From NCBI GenBank assembly GCA_963768185.1, contig CAVYGS010000004.1, positions 1,549,701 through 1,613,700 of the forward strand: a stretch of 64,000 bases of DNA, written 5' to 3'. Made by a program: the position numbers and the translations under genes. Shown here piece by piece: positions 63,329 to 64,000 of the stretch (position 1 is the first letter of the stretch; the number at the start of each line of letters is the position of its first letter). This DNA comes from Palsa-461 sp963768185. Lineage in GTDB: Bacteria; Actinomycetota; Acidimicrobiia; Acidimicrobiales; RAAP-2. The notes under the pieces were generated by a model. The model was not told the origin of the DNA. It did no database searches and saw nothing but the letters and a program-made list of their open reading frames with translations.

Positions 63329-64000
63329 ATGAAGGTGATCGATGTGGCCGAGATCCTCGAGCATTGGCATGCCGGGAGAAGAATGATTGAGCTGAGCAGC
63401 TCGCTCGGGGTGGACCCAAAGACGGTGCGCAAGTACGTGGCCCCGGCCAAAGCAGCCGGGCTCGAACCCGGTGGAACACCGCTCAGTCGAGTCCGGTGGG
63501 CCGGGTTGGTGGCCGAGTGGTTCCCAGAACTGTCCGACCGCTCCTCGGCCCAGTCGACCTGGCCCAACATTGAAGTGCACAAGGACCAGGTCAAGACCTG
63601 GCTCGATCGCGGGGTTACCGTCGCCACCATCCACCAGCGCCTGCGCGACAACCTGGGCCTGGCGGCCTCTGAGTCCTCCTTGCGGCGTTGGATCAACGCC
63701 AACCTGGCCGAAGAAGCCAGCCGCAATGCGGTGGTCGTGCTGCGCGACACCCCGCCGCCGGGAGCAGAAGCCCAGGTGGACTACGGATTGTTGGGCCGCT
63801 GGTTCGATCCGACGACGCAGCGTTGGCGCCGGGTGTGGGGCTTCATCATGGTGCTGGCCTTCTCGGCCTCATGTTCGTGCGCCCGGTGCTGAAAATGGAC
63901 CAGCGTGCCTGGGTCGAGGCCCATGTGCTGGCCTTCGAGTTCTTCGGCGGCGTGCCGTTGCGCGTGGTGCCCGATTATGTTCCGCGGAACATAATCGGGC
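63329..64000 (+). pseudogene. istA: IS21 transposase IstA, partial and frameshifted
   Basis: N-terminal helix-turn-helix (MIELSSSLGVDPKTVRKYVA), the linker SRVRWAGLVAEWFPEL and the start of the DDE core (GAEAQVDYGLLGRWFD with the first Asp). Near 63870 the frame VWGFIMVLAFS slips to a neighbouring frame (MFVRPVLKMDQRAWVEAHVL, AFEFFGGVPLRVVPD). The expected VPDN that follows is replaced by palindromic DNA. ATG 63329 has AAGGAG four bases upstream; GTG 63314 is an alternative. The gene continues or breaks beyond the window. Confidence 0.75.
63969..64000. repeat. Perfect 32-bp palindrome at the window edge
   Basis: Perfect two-fold symmetry about a central CCGCGG; the left arm is GCCCGATTATGTTCCG. 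It starts inside istA just after GTG and reaches the last base, so it may extend farther. It could be the end of another element inserted in istA, a recombinase site, or a fold-back assembly artefact. Confidence 0.7.

Larger units (their letters stand above)
63157..64000 (+). mobile_element. Left end of an IS21-type element, truncated by the window
   Basis: The end TGTCAGCG at 63157 begins with TG as usual for IS21, followed by three copies of GTCACGTAATTCCC and the istA gene. The element inserted 27 bp upstream of the ligase start, in its likely promoter. istB and the right end are outside the window. At 63969 the istA sequence runs into a long palindrome. Confidence 0.75.

Noticed and set aside
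1..64000. tRNA, rRNA or CRISPR loci
   Set aside because: No T-loop/anticodon arrangement, rRNA core sequence or regularly spaced repeat was found; the only regular repeats are IS21 ends and the hip operators.

Overview
The window is GC-rich, densely packed bacterial DNA with many 4-bp ATGA/GTGA gene overlaps and frequent GTG/TTG starts. LLM-class (probably F420-dependent) oxidoreductases, tandem CaiB/BaiF CoA-transferases, an Rpf-like cell-wall protein and a fused electron-transfer flavoprotein fit an actinomycete, possibly an Acidimicrobiia-type soil or aquatic lineage. The lineage is an inference; no rRNA, tRNA or CRISPR array was seen.

Region 1 (1-26150) looks like an accessory catabolic region built around CoA thioesters. 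It holds a kinase fragment, TetR and IclR regulators, two double-domain CaiB/BaiF CoA-transferases, an amidohydrolase, three LLM oxidoreductases, three SDR/alpha-beta hydrolase-type enzymes, an SGNH hydrolase, an EtfB-EtfA fusion, an acyl-CoA ligase and a cytochrome P450. A Liv-type uptake system (fused LivH-LivM permease and a solute-binding protein) is present without its ATPases. The likely theme is import, CoA activation or transfer, and oxidation of an organic acid. Three C-terminal gene remnants (RibA-like, solute-binding protein, acyl-CoA ligase) show turnover.

Region 2 (26150-40930): a complete IS630-type element, a NatAB-like exporter divergent from a histidine kinase/response regulator pair, small metabolic enzymes, a secreted GH99-like protein, an exporter of the fused ABC type and a GAF/SpoIIE-type PP2C phosphatase.

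Region 3 (40935-45060) is the most unusual part. A group II intron lies directly in front of an APC-type transporter. Its reverse transcriptase is split at the TPQGGV/ISPLL motif by a 2177-bp element that encodes a large serine recombinase, a small HTH/RHH-like protein and a third small ORF. The element is bounded by 24-bp inverted repeats and an AT duplication. Removing it with one AT restores the RT frame exactly.

Region 4 (45067-63130): APC transporter, PPK2, SDR plus carboxymuconolactone decarboxylase-like pair, ABC-F protein, MFS transporter, hipBA with palindromic operators, ornithine carbamoyltransferase, Rpf-like protein, NfeD/SPFH pair, broken Fic gene, DUF2142 membrane protein, and an amidohydrolase/acyl-CoA ligase pair. 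Region 5 (63157-64000) is the left end of an IS21-type element whose istA runs into a long palindrome at the window edge.

At least ten otherwise well-conserved genes carry single-base frameshifts. This suggests residual indel errors in the assembly, although true decay also occurs here.
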